A stretch of DNA of 61,265 bases from Galbibacter kalidii (GTDB taxonomy: Bacteria > Bacteroidota > Bacteroidia > Flavobacteriales > Flavobacteriaceae): NCBI RefSeq assembly GCF_026241135.1, contig NZ_JAPFGA010000018.1:1-61265 (forward strand), read 5' to 3'. Below are positions 17,691 to 25,711 of the stretch, in pieces; within the stretch, counting starts at the first letter, position 1; each line of letters begins with the position of its first letter. The position numbers and the translations under genes were made by a program. The notes below the pieces were generated by a model that searched no databases, was not told the DNA's origin, and saw only the letters and a program-made list of their open reading frames with translations.

Positions 17691-17879
17691 TGTTCTTTTT
17701 TGCATTGCCCAAAAAAGAACCAAAAAAGTCTAGGCTGACGATAAAAACATAAGAAAATACTACGGAATCCCCAGCCACAGATAAAAATAACTCATTCCGC
17801 CTTGAGGGCGGAACTCAAACAGATTTTTATCTCTAGGCCACCAGTGCTTCCTTGATTTTCAATATTTTTATCGTAGGCC
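17691..17879. repeat. Folded dispersed intergenic repeat, three nested inverted repeats
   Basis: The first hairpin is GTTCTTTTTTG/CAAAAAAGAAC (17692-17702 with 17710-17720). Outer arms GGCTGACGATAAAAA (17733-17747) and TTTTTATCGTAGGCC (17865-17879) enclose AGATAAAAAT/ATTTTTATCT (17779, 17823) and a CCGCCTTGAGGGCGG core. It fills most of the 487-bp gap upstream of the hydrolase; no gene was seen in the remaining 17880-18151. Such folded repeats recur in flavobacterial genomes, from memory. Confidence 0.6.
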
Positions 17880-18151
17880 GGAACCAAACCCCAAACATTG
17901 AAGTTTAATCATAATTTGCAATTTCAGAGTATTTCAAAAACTCAATAAAAACGTTTTGGACGCTATTGATTTCATCATAATACTATTAAAGTAATTTTAA
18001 AATTATGGAAAAAATGATTTTAAACCGATATGATAAGACACAAATTCAATAAATAACTATCAAAACGATCATAATTAGTCCAGATATAATACCTTTGGTT
18101 TATCAATTCAACTGAAAAACAATTCGTCGGCTTAACTTCAAAAAATAAAAA

Positions 18152-18481
18152 ATGCTCCGATTTATAGTCCACTATGGCATTCATTTTATTGTGCCCATAC
18201 TTATAGCTTGGTTGTTTTACAGAAATATTTTTTGGAAAACCTGTCTTATTTTGTTGTTGGGAATTATCATTGACATTGATCATCTGTGGGCAAATCCAAT
18301 TTTTGACCCTAACCGATGTAGTATCGGGTTTCATTTTTTGCATTCCTACCCTATGATCGCCGTTTATCTCGGTTTACTTTTCTTCAAACGCACACGGATT
18401 TTTGGTATCGCCTTATGTATCCATATCATTGCTGATCTGATGGATTGTTATTTGAGGTCTTTCAGCTTTTTTAATTCCTGA
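18152..18481 (+). CDS. DUF6122 family membrane protein
   Basis: Integral membrane protein of 109 residues with about four helices. The DUF6122 pattern is clear: MLRFIVHYGIHFIVPILIAWL, the IDIDHLWANPIFDPNRCSIGFHFLHSYP region with several His and Asp residues, and a closing HIIADLMDCYL. The conserved His/Asp set recalls metal-dependent membrane hydrolases (YdjM/LexA-binding type), but no activity is known. Its last 34 bp overlap the convergent nucleotidyltransferase gene. Confidence 0.85.
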   Translation: MLRFIVHYGIHFIVPILIAWLFYRNIFWKTCLILLLGIIIDIDHLWANPIFDPNRCSIGFHFLHSYPMIAVYLGLLFFKRTRIFGIALCIHIIADLMDCYLRSFSFFNS

Positions 18482-18927
18482 ATGTCCAACAAGTCTTTAG
18501 GTCTTCCTGCCTTAATTTTACTGGTTATAAGATCTTCCATGGAAAGGACTCGCCATCGGATAATTTTATGCTTGTTTATTTCTGCTACTTCAGCTTCTTT
18601 ATAGGCTTGTTCAAAAGATTTGTTGACAGAAAAATTGGTGATAAGTTCTAAATTGAGTTCTTCCATGGAAAATTTCACAGAGATGTTTTGTTGTTTATCT
18701 TTTACAGCTTTAGGGAAATCATTAATTTCATAACCCATTTCATTAAAAACTTTTATGAGTTTTTGAAAATTTGCCTCTGTAGTTTCTATCCAAAAATCCA
18801 CATCAGCAGAATGCCTTTGATAACCATGAAAATTTACAGCTCCTCCACCTACCATGAGCATCCTTACACCATGTTTACTAGAAAGCTCGATAAAACTATC
18901 AATGTTCTCTTTCCATCTGTTTTCCAT
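18448..18927 (-). CDS. Nucleotidyltransferase-fold protein (MNT/AbiEii-like), possible toxin
   Basis: Protein of 159 residues from the ATG at 18927 (MENRWKENIDSF); an in-frame TTG at 18942 is less likely. It has the minimal nucleotidyltransferase pattern: GGGAVNFHGYQRHSADVDFWIE (GG...DxD metal site), later ELNLELITNF and MEDLITSKIKAGRPKDLLDI, the C-terminal helix seen in DUF6036/AbiEii-type proteins. The upstream gene overlaps it by 29 bp, the usual layout of toxin-antitoxin pairs. Chemistry would be NMP or nucleotide transfer to RNA or protein; this is inference. It is convergent with DUF6122. Confidence 0.75.
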   Translation of the reverse strand: MENRWKENIDSFIELSSKHGVRMLMVGGGAVNFHGYQRHSADVDFWIETTEANFQKLIKVFNEMGYEINDFPKAVKDKQQNISVKFSMEELNLELITNFSVNKSFEQAYKEAEVAEINKHKIIRWRVLSMEDLITSKIKAGRPKDLLDIQELKKLKDLK

Positions 18928-19108
18928 CGCGTCTGATTTCAATTAGGAAATTAGCCTTTTTTTTATGGCCTTTTGCTTTACTGGGAAAATCCTTCAGTCG
19001 TTCAGCCATATTCAGAAAAGCATAAAATCGCTCTGTCGGTTTTAATGCCAAAAATGCTGCTTGCTGCTCTTTATTGGTTATTTCCTTTGTGGTAAAAGTA
19101 ATCTCCAT
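18899..19108 (-). CDS. Small protein upstream of nucleotidyltransferase, possible antitoxin
   Basis: Protein of 69 residues beginning MEITFTTKEITNKEQQAAFL, with a helical middle (PTERFYAFLNMAERLKDFP) and a very basic end (KGHKKKANFLIEIRR). Its 3' end overlaps the nucleotidyltransferase gene by 29 bp in another frame, so the two are translationally coupled. The length, order and charge suit an antitoxin or cognate partner. I do not recognise a named family. Confidence 0.65.
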   Translation of the reverse strand: MEITFTTKEITNKEQQAAFLALKPTERFYAFLNMAERLKDFPSKAKGHKKKANFLIEIRRDGKQMEREH

Positions 19109-19213
19109 AATATTTGTGGGTATTTAAAGCAATTTAATAAAGAATCAGTAATAATCCACATTCATTGATGTAAAAAGGGTCCCACAATACAATTGAAAGT
19201 TTTAAAATTCACA

Positions 19214-20227
19214 TCAAATATCCAACTGTGAAATCACGGGATAATGGTCTGAAAACAGTTCGTATCGGTTTTTGTGTGATCTGACCGGGATTTCTTCATC
19301 GACAAAGATAAAATCGATCCTGAAAGGAAAATATTTGTAATAGTAGGTTTTTCCGGTGCCACTCCCCTTTTCATCAAAAGTATCTATGTCGTCTCCTTTG
19401 ATTTGTCTGTAAATGGCAGAATATTGATTGTTGTTCAGGTCTCCACAGGTAATGGTCTTATACGGACATTCCGTTTTATGTGACAGAAAAATATCAGTCT
19501 GTACCTGTTGCTTTGAAAAAACTGCCCCCATGCGTCGCGCCAATCGTCCCGAGTTTTCCTGAGAGAGTTCTTCATCTTCGGGGTTGATATGAAACGACTG
19601 CATGTGCAAATTATACACCCGAATCGTATCATTTCCTTTCACCACATCAGCAAAAATGGCATCGTTGCCTGAATTGGGGAAATGTAATGAGCCTTTGTTA
19701 ATGATAGGATATTTTGAAAAAATGGCCTGTCCGGTTTCCTTGGTTTTATAGTTGACAAATTTATATGGATAGTAATCAAATGCGTCTTCTTTTGTATGAT
19801 AAAATTCCTGAAAGCACAAAATTCCGGGGTTTTCCTCTTTGATCATTCCCATCATCTCATCAAAAACACCATCACGGCCAATCCATTTGTATTCATCAAA
19901 AACCCGCACGTTATAGGTCATCACTTTTAAAGAATTGGCAGAAACCACTTCTTTTGTCCCCGAAAATTTATAAAGTGAGAACACCTGTTGATAGCCCAAC
20001 AGTAATACCACAAACGACAAAATCCATTGTTTTTTCCGTTTGATGATCCAATACACCAAAAAAAGTATGTTCACGATAATGAGAACGGGAGTGACCAAAC
20101 TAAAAATAGCTATCCGCGGAAAGGAGCTCAATGGAATATAGGGTGCCAGCAAACACAGTAAAAGAAGAAAAGCAAAAAGCGAATTTGCAAGAAAAACTCC
20201 TTTATGCAGCCATTTAAGTTTTTTCAT
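19214..20227 (-). CDS. Membrane-anchored endonuclease/exonuclease/phosphatase family protein
   Basis: Protein of 337 residues. The first 95 hold two or three transmembrane helices; the rest is an EEP domain: MTYNVRVFDEY, LCFQEFYHTKE (catalytic Glu), YNLHMQSF, CGDLNNNQYSAIY (Asp/Asn pair), RIDFIFVDE and SDHYPV (final Asp-His). The domain would face the periplasm or cell surface and cleave phosphodiester bonds in nucleic acid or lipid; the substrate is unknown. It is the last gene of the mutL-rhomboid block, 32 bp after the second rhomboid. Confidence 0.88.
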   Translation of the reverse strand: MKKLKWLHKGVFLANSLFAFLLLLCLLAPYIPLSSFPRIAIFSLVTPVLIIVNILFLVYWIIKRKKQWILSFVVLLLGYQQVFSLYKFSGTKEVVSANSLKVMTYNVRVFDEYKWIGRDGVFDEMMGMIKEENPGILCFQEFYHTKEDAFDYYPYKFVNYKTKETGQAIFSKYPIINKGSLHFPNSGNDAIFADVVKGNDTIRVYNLHMQSFHINPEDEELSQENSGRLARRMGAVFSKQQVQTDIFLSHKTECPYKTITCGDLNNNQYSAIYRQIKGDDIDTFDEKGSGTGKTYYYKYFPFRIDFIFVDEEIPVRSHKNRYELFSDHYPVISQLDI

Positions 20228-20259
20228 GTGTTTTGAATGGTTTTTGTTTGGATGTTTTT

Positions 20260-21126
20260 TTATTCTTTTCCGGCTTTAAAAAGAAAATCTTTTTCTTCTT
20301 TAGAGAGGCTTTCATAACCACTCTTGCTTATCTTGTCCAAAATCGCATCTATTTTCTTTTGATGTTCGTCTTTGGAGGTTTTGGAAGTGTTACTACTTCG
20401 CTGTTTTGTTTTGTGAACCGTTTTCAAAGGTGATTTTTTCTTTTTCTTGAACAGGTCTCCGACAGAAGACACCGTATTTTCAAATCCAACACCTATATCG
20501 CGACCTTCCTGAAGTTTTTTAGCGTAAACAAATCCGAGTAATGAACCACCCAAATGTGCCAAGTGTCCTCCGGAATTCCCCATAGGCAATTGTATAAGGT
20601 CTATGATCACAAAAGCTGCGCCGATATACCAGAGTTTGATATTAAAGAAAATAACACGAACCTCCTGATTGGGGATGTATGTACAGATGAAAATCAAAAT
20701 AGCCATTACCGCTGCAGAAGCTCCGATAAGTGAAGAGTTGATCCCTGAAAAGGCCGGAAAAATATTGTAGGCAAGCAAAAACAATAATCCGCCACAAATA
20801 GCCCCGAGGAAATACACATTGAGGAAACGCTTTGCACTAAAGAGGTTCAAAAAAATCCTTGACGTGAAATACAGTAAGATCATATTCCAAAAAATATGCA
20901 TAAATCCCCCGTGAAAAAAGGCGTAGGTCACTATGGACCAAGGCTGAAGGATAAAACTTCCAAAACTTTTTGGAAGTTCAAACCAGCGCATGATAAAATC
21001 AGCATCCCACTTAAACAAGAACACTAACAAGGCATTGACAATAAAAATGGCGACATTGATCACGATCAATTTTTCGGCCACATTAAGTGTTGCAAATTTA
21101 TAGCGTATGTCGTCTGATATGCTCAT
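20260..21126 (-). CDS. Rhomboid family intramembrane serine protease
   Basis: Protein of 288 residues with six core helices. The nucleophile lies in LIGASAAVMAI (GxSx motif) and the catalytic His in HLAHLGGSLLGF; the helix 2 motif is HGGFMHIFWNM. The C-terminal 90 residues form a charged tail (KKKKKSPLKTVHKTK...) with a DUF6576-like ending KIDAILDKISKSGYESLSKEEKDFL, which is common in flavobacterial rhomboids. It overlaps the upstream rhomboid gene by one base. Substrates are unknown. Confidence 0.92.
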   Translation of the reverse strand: MSISDDIRYKFATLNVAEKLIVINVAIFIVNALLVFLFKWDADFIMRWFELPKSFGSFILQPWSIVTYAFFHGGFMHIFWNMILLYFTSRIFLNLFSAKRFLNVYFLGAICGGLLFLLAYNIFPAFSGINSSLIGASAAVMAILIFICTYIPNQEVRVIFFNIKLWYIGAAFVIIDLIQLPMGNSGGHLAHLGGSLLGFVYAKKLQEGRDIGVGFENTVSSVGDLFKKKKKSPLKTVHKTKQRSSNTSKTSKDEHQKKIDAILDKISKSGYESLSKEEKDFLFKAGKE

Positions 21127-21869
21127 TAATCCCAGCGATTGTTTTTAAATTGATTCTTTCTCCAATACCACATCATAATAAAACCGAACAAAGCCCCTCC
21201 AATATGTGCAAAATGCGCTATTCCTGCTCCAAATATAGAGTATCCGGTAACTCCTGAAAACAAGTCTAAACCGATAAGCGCCGGAATAAAGTATTTTGCT
21301 TTGATGGGTATCGGCAAAAATATAAGCATCAGTTCAGCATTGGGAAACATCATTCCAAACGCAACTAAGATACCATATATTGCCCCAGAGGCTCCAACTG
21401 CCGGACTCATGTATGAACTCAGAAAATTATCCAGTGTATTTCCCGGCACTACATTATACCAACCTTTGTTATACTGTCCGTTCCGCAACAAATCCATAAT
21501 CTCCGCTTGGCGATAGCCTTCGCTCAACAAGGCCTGCATTCCTTCATTAAAATAATAATAATTTACCAATGTGTGGATCAAAGCCGAACCCAAACCAGCC
21601 GAAAAATAGAAGAAAAAGAATTTTTTCCGTCCCCACATTTCTTCTAAGGGACTTCCAAAAGCCCAAAGTGCATACATGTTAAACAAAATATGCATAAATC
21701 CACCGTGCATAAACATATGCGAAACGATCTGCCAAAGTTGGAAGTTTTCGTTCTTCGGGAACCAAAGTGAAAACAACTGATACATTTGGTCTCCGAACAA
21801 TAGTGTCGCTATAAAAAACAACACATTTACAATCAATAAATGCTTTACGGCATCTGTAATTCTTCCCAT
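21126..21869 (-). CDS. Rhomboid family intramembrane serine protease
   Basis: Protein of 247 residues with six helices and no long tail. Motifs are HGGFMHILFNMYALW (helix 2), AVGASGAIYGILVAFG (nucleophile Ser) and AHFAHIGGALFGF (His). A longer extramembrane insert with NKGWYNVVPGNTLDNFLSSYM separates helices 3 and 4. It is placed 16 bp after mutL and one base overlaps the second rhomboid, so the two proteases are made together and may form a pair with different substrates. Confidence 0.92.
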   Translation of the reverse strand: MGRITDAVKHLLIVNVLFFIATLLFGDQMYQLFSLWFPKNENFQLWQIVSHMFMHGGFMHILFNMYALWAFGSPLEEMWGRKKFFFFYFSAGLGSALIHTLVNYYYFNEGMQALLSEGYRQAEIMDLLRNGQYNKGWYNVVPGNTLDNFLSSYMSPAVGASGAIYGILVAFGMMFPNAELMLIFLPIPIKAKYFIPALIGLDLFSGVTGYSIFGAGIAHFAHIGGALFGFIMMWYWRKNQFKNNRWD

Positions 21870-21885
21870 GAAATTGAGTTCAATA

Positions 21886-23721
21886 TTATAAAAATCGTTT
21901 ATCTATTTCTTCCACCGTCATTGTGATATAAGTAGGTTTGTTGAAGGGCGAAACCGTAGGGTCTTTAGTCGCAAAAAGATTGTTCACCAAGGCCTCTTGC
22001 GATTCCACACTCAGCAACTCCCCGCTTTTTACCGCCAGGGTTTTACACATGGCCTTTGCCAAAATATCGGCTTGGGAAAAGGAACTGTCAGGCACTTCCG
22101 CTTGAAAATCGGATAAAAGCTGATCGATCACCATAGCCACCTCACTTTCTGAAATATGAAGCGGAATACCACTAATCTCCACCTCATCACCTTTAAAATC
22201 TGAAAAGAGAAAACCTGTGTTTTCGAGACTGTCTTTCAAGTCTTTCAACAATTCGATCTCCGTTTTGGAAAAACTCAGTTTTAACGGAAAAAGTAATTGT
22301 TGGCTCACTCCTTTGTCAACCGTTATATTTTTCAGGAATTGTTCATACAAAACACGTTGGTGTGCCCTGTGTTGATTGATGATCACCATTCCTGATTTTA
22401 TGGTGGTCACTATATATTTTTTATGTAATTGATAGGTTGTTGCCGAAGGCGTCTCTTCATTTTCGGTAAACAACGAACCCGTCACTTCCTCTGATTCCAA
22501 TTCGATAGAACTAAAATCCTTTTTTTCATCCAACCCTACATACAATTGCTCCCAACTCCCTGTTTGTCGTTCCCGCTTCGGATAGTTTACAGTCGCCTTC
22601 CCTTTGTTTTCCTTTTCAAACGGATTAAAATTTGCGTCCACCTCTACCGTTGGAACATCGGGTCTTTTTGATTTGTAATCATATGGCGTATCCAAATTGG
22701 AATCCCTTTCAAAATCGAGTACCGGTGCCACATTGAATTGTCCTAAACTATGTTTTACAGCCGACCTCAAAATAGCATACATGGCGTGTTCGTCGTCGAA
22801 TTTCACTTCGGTTTTGGTCGGGTGAATATTGATATCAATAGCTGAAGGATCCACCTTCAAAAAAAGAAAATATCCCGGATGTGTTCGTTCTTTTACAAGT
22901 CCTTCAAAAGCCGAAGAAACCGCATGGTGGAGGTATGAATTTTTAACAAAGCGGTTGTTCACAAAAAAAAACTGTTCCCCCCGTGTTTTTTTGGCGAATT
23001 TGGGCTTACAGATAAATCCGTCTATGCCTATCACCTCTGTATCTTCCTGTACCGGAACCAATTTTTCATTGGTTTTCCCTCCAAAAATATGAACAATCCG
23101 CTGCCTTAAATTTGTCGCTGGCAGATTAAAAAGTTCGCTCCCGTTGTTATAAAAATCAAAATGAATATCGGGATGTGCCAAAGCCACACGGTGGAATTCA
23201 TCAATAATATGGCGCAACTCAACTGTATCAGATTTAAGGAAATTCCTTCTTGCTGGGATATTAAAAAACAAGTTTTTGACCAAGATTGAAGTCCCTTTTG
23301 GAGTAACAGACACCTCTTGCCCCACGACTTTACTTCCTTCGATCTTCAATTGTGCACCTACATCTTCATCTTCTTGTCTTGTGTTCATTTCCACATGGGC
23401 AATAGCAGCTATGGAGGCCAAGGCTTCACCTCGAAATCCTTTGGTATTCAGTTGAAAAAGGTCTTCGGCAGCTTTTATTTTTGAAGTAGCGTGACGTTCA
23501 AAAGACAAACGGGCATCGGTAGCACTCATTCCCTTACCATTATCAACCACTTGAATCAGGGTTTTCCCGGCGTCTTTTACGATCAGTTTTATTTCTGTAC
23601 TGCCTGCATCTACGGCATTTTCTATAAGTTCTTTAACAACAGAAGCCGGTCTTTGTACCACTTCTCCCGCCGCAATCTGGTTAGCAACATGGTCTGGTAA
23701 AAGCTGAATAATATCTGCCAT
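21886..23721 (-). CDS. mutL: DNA mismatch repair protein MutL
   Basis: GHKL ATPase of 611 residues that couples MutS mismatch recognition to strand removal. N-terminal motifs: ELIENAVDAGS, DNGKGM, RHATSKI and TKGFRGEALASIAAI; then a linker of about 340-430 and a C-terminal dimerisation domain. The ending region has AMCKTLAVKSGELLS, and no QxxHAxxERxxYE endonuclease motif was seen near INQHRAHQRVLYEQF, although that segment does hold a related Q-H-A-R pattern. It is in a long minus-strand block and starts in overlap with the small gene upstream. Confidence 0.96.
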   Translation of the reverse strand: MADIIQLLPDHVANQIAAGEVVQRPASVVKELIENAVDAGSTEIKLIVKDAGKTLIQVVDNGKGMSATDARLSFERHATSKIKAAEDLFQLNTKGFRGEALASIAAIAHVEMNTRQEDEDVGAQLKIEGSKVVGQEVSVTPKGTSILVKNLFFNIPARRNFLKSDTVELRHIIDEFHRVALAHPDIHFDFYNNGSELFNLPATNLRQRIVHIFGGKTNEKLVPVQEDTEVIGIDGFICKPKFAKKTRGEQFFFVNNRFVKNSYLHHAVSSAFEGLVKERTHPGYFLFLKVDPSAIDINIHPTKTEVKFDDEHAMYAILRSAVKHSLGQFNVAPVLDFERDSNLDTPYDYKSKRPDVPTVEVDANFNPFEKENKGKATVNYPKRERQTGSWEQLYVGLDEKKDFSSIELESEEVTGSLFTENEETPSATTYQLHKKYIVTTIKSGMVIINQHRAHQRVLYEQFLKNITVDKGVSQQLLFPLKLSFSKTEIELLKDLKDSLENTGFLFSDFKGDEVEISGIPLHISESEVAMVIDQLLSDFQAEVPDSSFSQADILAKAMCKTLAVKSGELLSVESQEALVNNLFATKDPTVSPFNKPTYITMTVEEIDKRFL

Positions 23722-24014
23722 TAAAAAAGGTTGTCTAGATTAATATATTTGATTGCCACATAGGCAAACATAAAGAGGAATGCCAGAACAACAAGAAAAC
23801 GAATCCTACTATTGAGATTTGAAGAAGATTTCCGAACTGTTTTCCAGTCATCGCGATAGCTTTTTCTACGATAGCCTTTAAAATAATCTTCATCAGAACG
23901 CTTCTCTTTACTTTTTTTAAGCTTCTCCAAACGTTCTTTTCGTTCATCATAATACCGTGGCGTATAGCTATACGACTTATTCCCTTTTTGCTTAAAAAGT
24001 GTTGGAAGTTTCAT
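23721..24014 (-). CDS. Small basic single-span membrane protein
   Basis: Protein of 97 residues: a highly charged cytoplasmic region (YYDERKERLEKLKKSKEKRS, then YRRKSYRDDWKTV) and one C-terminal helix (FLVVLAFLFMFAYVAIKYI). In flavobacterial annotation this gene is often called riboflavin synthase subunit beta, evidently carried over from neighbouring ribH; nothing in the sequence supports an enzyme. It overlaps the mutL start by one base and lies in the ribH-mutL block. Role unknown. Confidence 0.85.
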   Translation of the reverse strand: MKLPTLFKQKGNKSYSYTPRYYDERKERLEKLKKSKEKRSDEDYFKGYRRKSYRDDWKTVRKSSSNLNSRIRFLVVLAFLFMFAYVAIKYINLDNLF

Positions 24015-24044
24015 TGTGTTCTTTTCTTTTGCTTTATTTAAGTC

Positions 24045-24062
24045 CCGACAACTATCGGGAGG
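24045..24062. repeat. Short inverted repeat TCCCGA...TCGGGA
   Basis: An imperfect version of the 18-bp palindrome at 25638-25655. It lies in the 194-bp gap between ribH and the small membrane protein gene; the rest of that gap shows no gene. Confidence 0.55.
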
Positions 24063-24208
24063 AATTCACCCTCGTTTACACCTAAGACACATCAGGCACA
24101 ACATATTCATAACAGTTCCTTAAAACTCAAAATTACTTAAAAAGGAGCAGAATTACCGTCTATAATCCCTAAAAATTGTTAAGAAATAGGATAAAAACCT
24201 GAAGTCGG

Positions 24209-24691
24209 TTAATTCCCAAGTACGGCCATTTTTATAGCGGCAATGGCAGCTTCGGTTCCTTTGTTGCCGTGTTTGCCACCGCTTCGATCGATGGCCTGCT
24301 GCATGGTATTATCGGTAAGAACACAGAAAATTACAGGGGTGTCATACAACACATTCAAATCTTTTATTCCTTGAGCCGCGGCACTACACACAAAATCAAA
24401 ATGTTTGGTTTCGCCTTGGATCACACTACCGATGGTGATAATAGCATCCGGTTCGTGTTTTTTGATCATTTTTTTAGCACCATAAACAAGTTCGTAGCTT
24501 CCGGGTACATCCCAGCGTATGATGTTCTCTTCTACAGCACCACAATCTAACAAAGCCGACACCGCGCCATTGAAAAGCCCTTCTGTTATTTCTGAATTCC
24601 ATTCTGAAACAACAATCCCAAACCGAAGGTCTTTCGCGTTTGGGATTGTAGCTTTATCGTAAACAGACAAATTTTTATTTTCTGTCGCCAT
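24209..24691 (-). CDS. ribH: 6,7-dimethyl-8-ribityllumazine synthase
   Basis: Penultimate riboflavin enzyme, joining the aminouracil and dihydroxybutanone phosphate intermediates; members form 60-mer or pentamer shells. The start is set at the ATG at 24691 (MATENKN, 160 aa); an upstream ATG at 24745 would add an untypical extension. Motifs: VVSEWNSEITEGLF (first substrate site), VPGSYELVYGAKKM, GSVIQGETKHFDFV and DRSGGKHGNKGTEAA (with the His/Lys active site). It lies 65 bp downstream of the TPR gene and is probably in the same transcript. Confidence 0.95.
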   Translation of the reverse strand: MATENKNLSVYDKATIPNAKDLRFGIVVSEWNSEITEGLFNGAVSALLDCGAVEENIIRWDVPGSYELVYGAKKMIKKHEPDAIITIGSVIQGETKHFDFVCSAAAQGIKDLNVLYDTPVIFCVLTDNTMQQAIDRSGGKHGNKGTEAAIAAIKMAVLGN

Positions 24692-24756
24692 GTTTCTTAT
24701 TGATTTGTTAAGTGCTATTTGTTGAACGTATTTATACGGCAACAATCATCACCAAA

Positions 24757-25521
24757 CTATTGAAGCGTTTCCGCTCTACCGATGTAAATATCGATCGCTC
24801 TTCCTTCTTCAGAATCAGGATAGTCATTCTTTATTCTGTTGAAATACCGCAATGCTTTATCTGCATTTCCGTTTTGCATTATGATCACTCCGGCTTTGAA
24901 CAGGAATTTTGGTGTTGTAAAAGCGTTATCGGCATGGGCTATCGCTTTTTCATAATAACCTACAGCATCTTCTTCTTGTCCCAATTGTACAAAAGCATCA
25001 CCTATACCCCCTTTGGCCAAGGCTCCAAGAATCTCATCATCAGATTTGAAATCCTGAAGGTATTTTATCGCTTCATCGTATTGTTGCGTGTTCAAATAAG
25101 CCATTCCAGCACTGTAATACGCCAAATTTGCGGCTTTTGTCCCACTGTAGTTTGCTATGATATCCAACAAACCGTATTTTCCTTCAGCTCCATTCAACGC
25201 CAATCCGTATAGTGAATCTTTAGCTGTACTGTTCACAGCTTCATCAAAATACTGTTGTGCAAAGAACATTTCGTTGGATGCTTCAGCCTCTTTTGGTTTC
25301 AAAATGAATTGTTGGTATCCTAAAAATCCCAATACAACAAGCACTACGACTCCTATTCCACCAAGAATATACTTTTGGTTTCTGGAAACCCACTCTTCAG
25401 TCTTACCCGCACTCTCATCCAGCGTACTGAACACCTCAGCAGTTGCACTTTGTTCGTCATGCACTTGGTTTTCATCCTTTTTAGCTGATTTCTTATAGCC
25501 TCTTTTCTTATACGTTGCCAT
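24757..25521 (-). CDS. Membrane-anchored tetratricopeptide repeat protein (YfgM-like)
   Basis: Protein of 254 residues: a charged N-terminus, one transmembrane helix at about 50-72 (YILGGIGVVVLVVLGFLGYQQF) and a periplasmic TPR array (LAYYSAGMAYLNTQQYDEAIKYL, GDAFVQLGQEEDAVGYYEKAI, ALRYFNRIKNDYPDSEEG). The layout matches YfgM, an inner-membrane TPR that works with the Sec translocon and periplasmic chaperones, but orthology is not shown. It leads the ribH-mutL block and is divergent from recF. A TAnnTTTG box is 23 bp upstream. Confidence 0.85.
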   Translation of the reverse strand: MATYKKRGYKKSAKKDENQVHDEQSATAEVFSTLDESAGKTEEWVSRNQKYILGGIGVVVLVVLGFLGYQQFILKPKEAEASNEMFFAQQYFDEAVNSTAKDSLYGLALNGAEGKYGLLDIIANYSGTKAANLAYYSAGMAYLNTQQYDEAIKYLQDFKSDDEILGALAKGGIGDAFVQLGQEEDAVGYYEKAIAHADNAFTTPKFLFKAGVIIMQNGNADKALRYFNRIKNDYPDSEEGRAIDIYIGRAETLQ

Positions 25522-25543
25522 ATCTACATTTTATTAAGCCCCG

Positions 25544-25551
25544 CAAAAATA
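25544..25551 (-). promoter_or_regulatory. TAnnTTTG -7 box of the TPR-ribH-mutL block
   Basis: The minus strand reads TATTTTTG 22 bases before the ATG at 25521; it is probably the main promoter of the seven-gene block. Confidence 0.55.
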
Positions 25552-25637
25552 TGATTTTTATTCAAATAGGAAAGGGAATTTATTTGATTATTTTCAATAA
25601 TTTGCAACACATTTCCCCATAAATTATCTTGGGGGCA

Positions 25638-25674
25638 TCCCGATAGCTATCGGGACTAAATCTCACTTAGTGAG
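25638..25674. repeat. 18-bp perfect palindrome plus CTCAC/GTGAG hairpin upstream of recF
   Basis: TCCCGATAGCTATCGGGA is self-complementary. It is followed by CTCACTTAGTGAG (25662-25674). A related sequence, CCCACTTAGTGGG, stands at 58474. These short palindromes recur between genes in this window. Confidence 0.55.
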
Positions 25675-25711
25675 TAAAAACCTTTTATAAAAAAAGTTTG
25701 GTCTAAAATAA

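Noticed and set aside
18020-18343. 107-codon minus-strand frame opposite the DUF6122 gene
   Set aside because: It is a shadow of the real membrane protein gene on the other strand and has no coherent domain.
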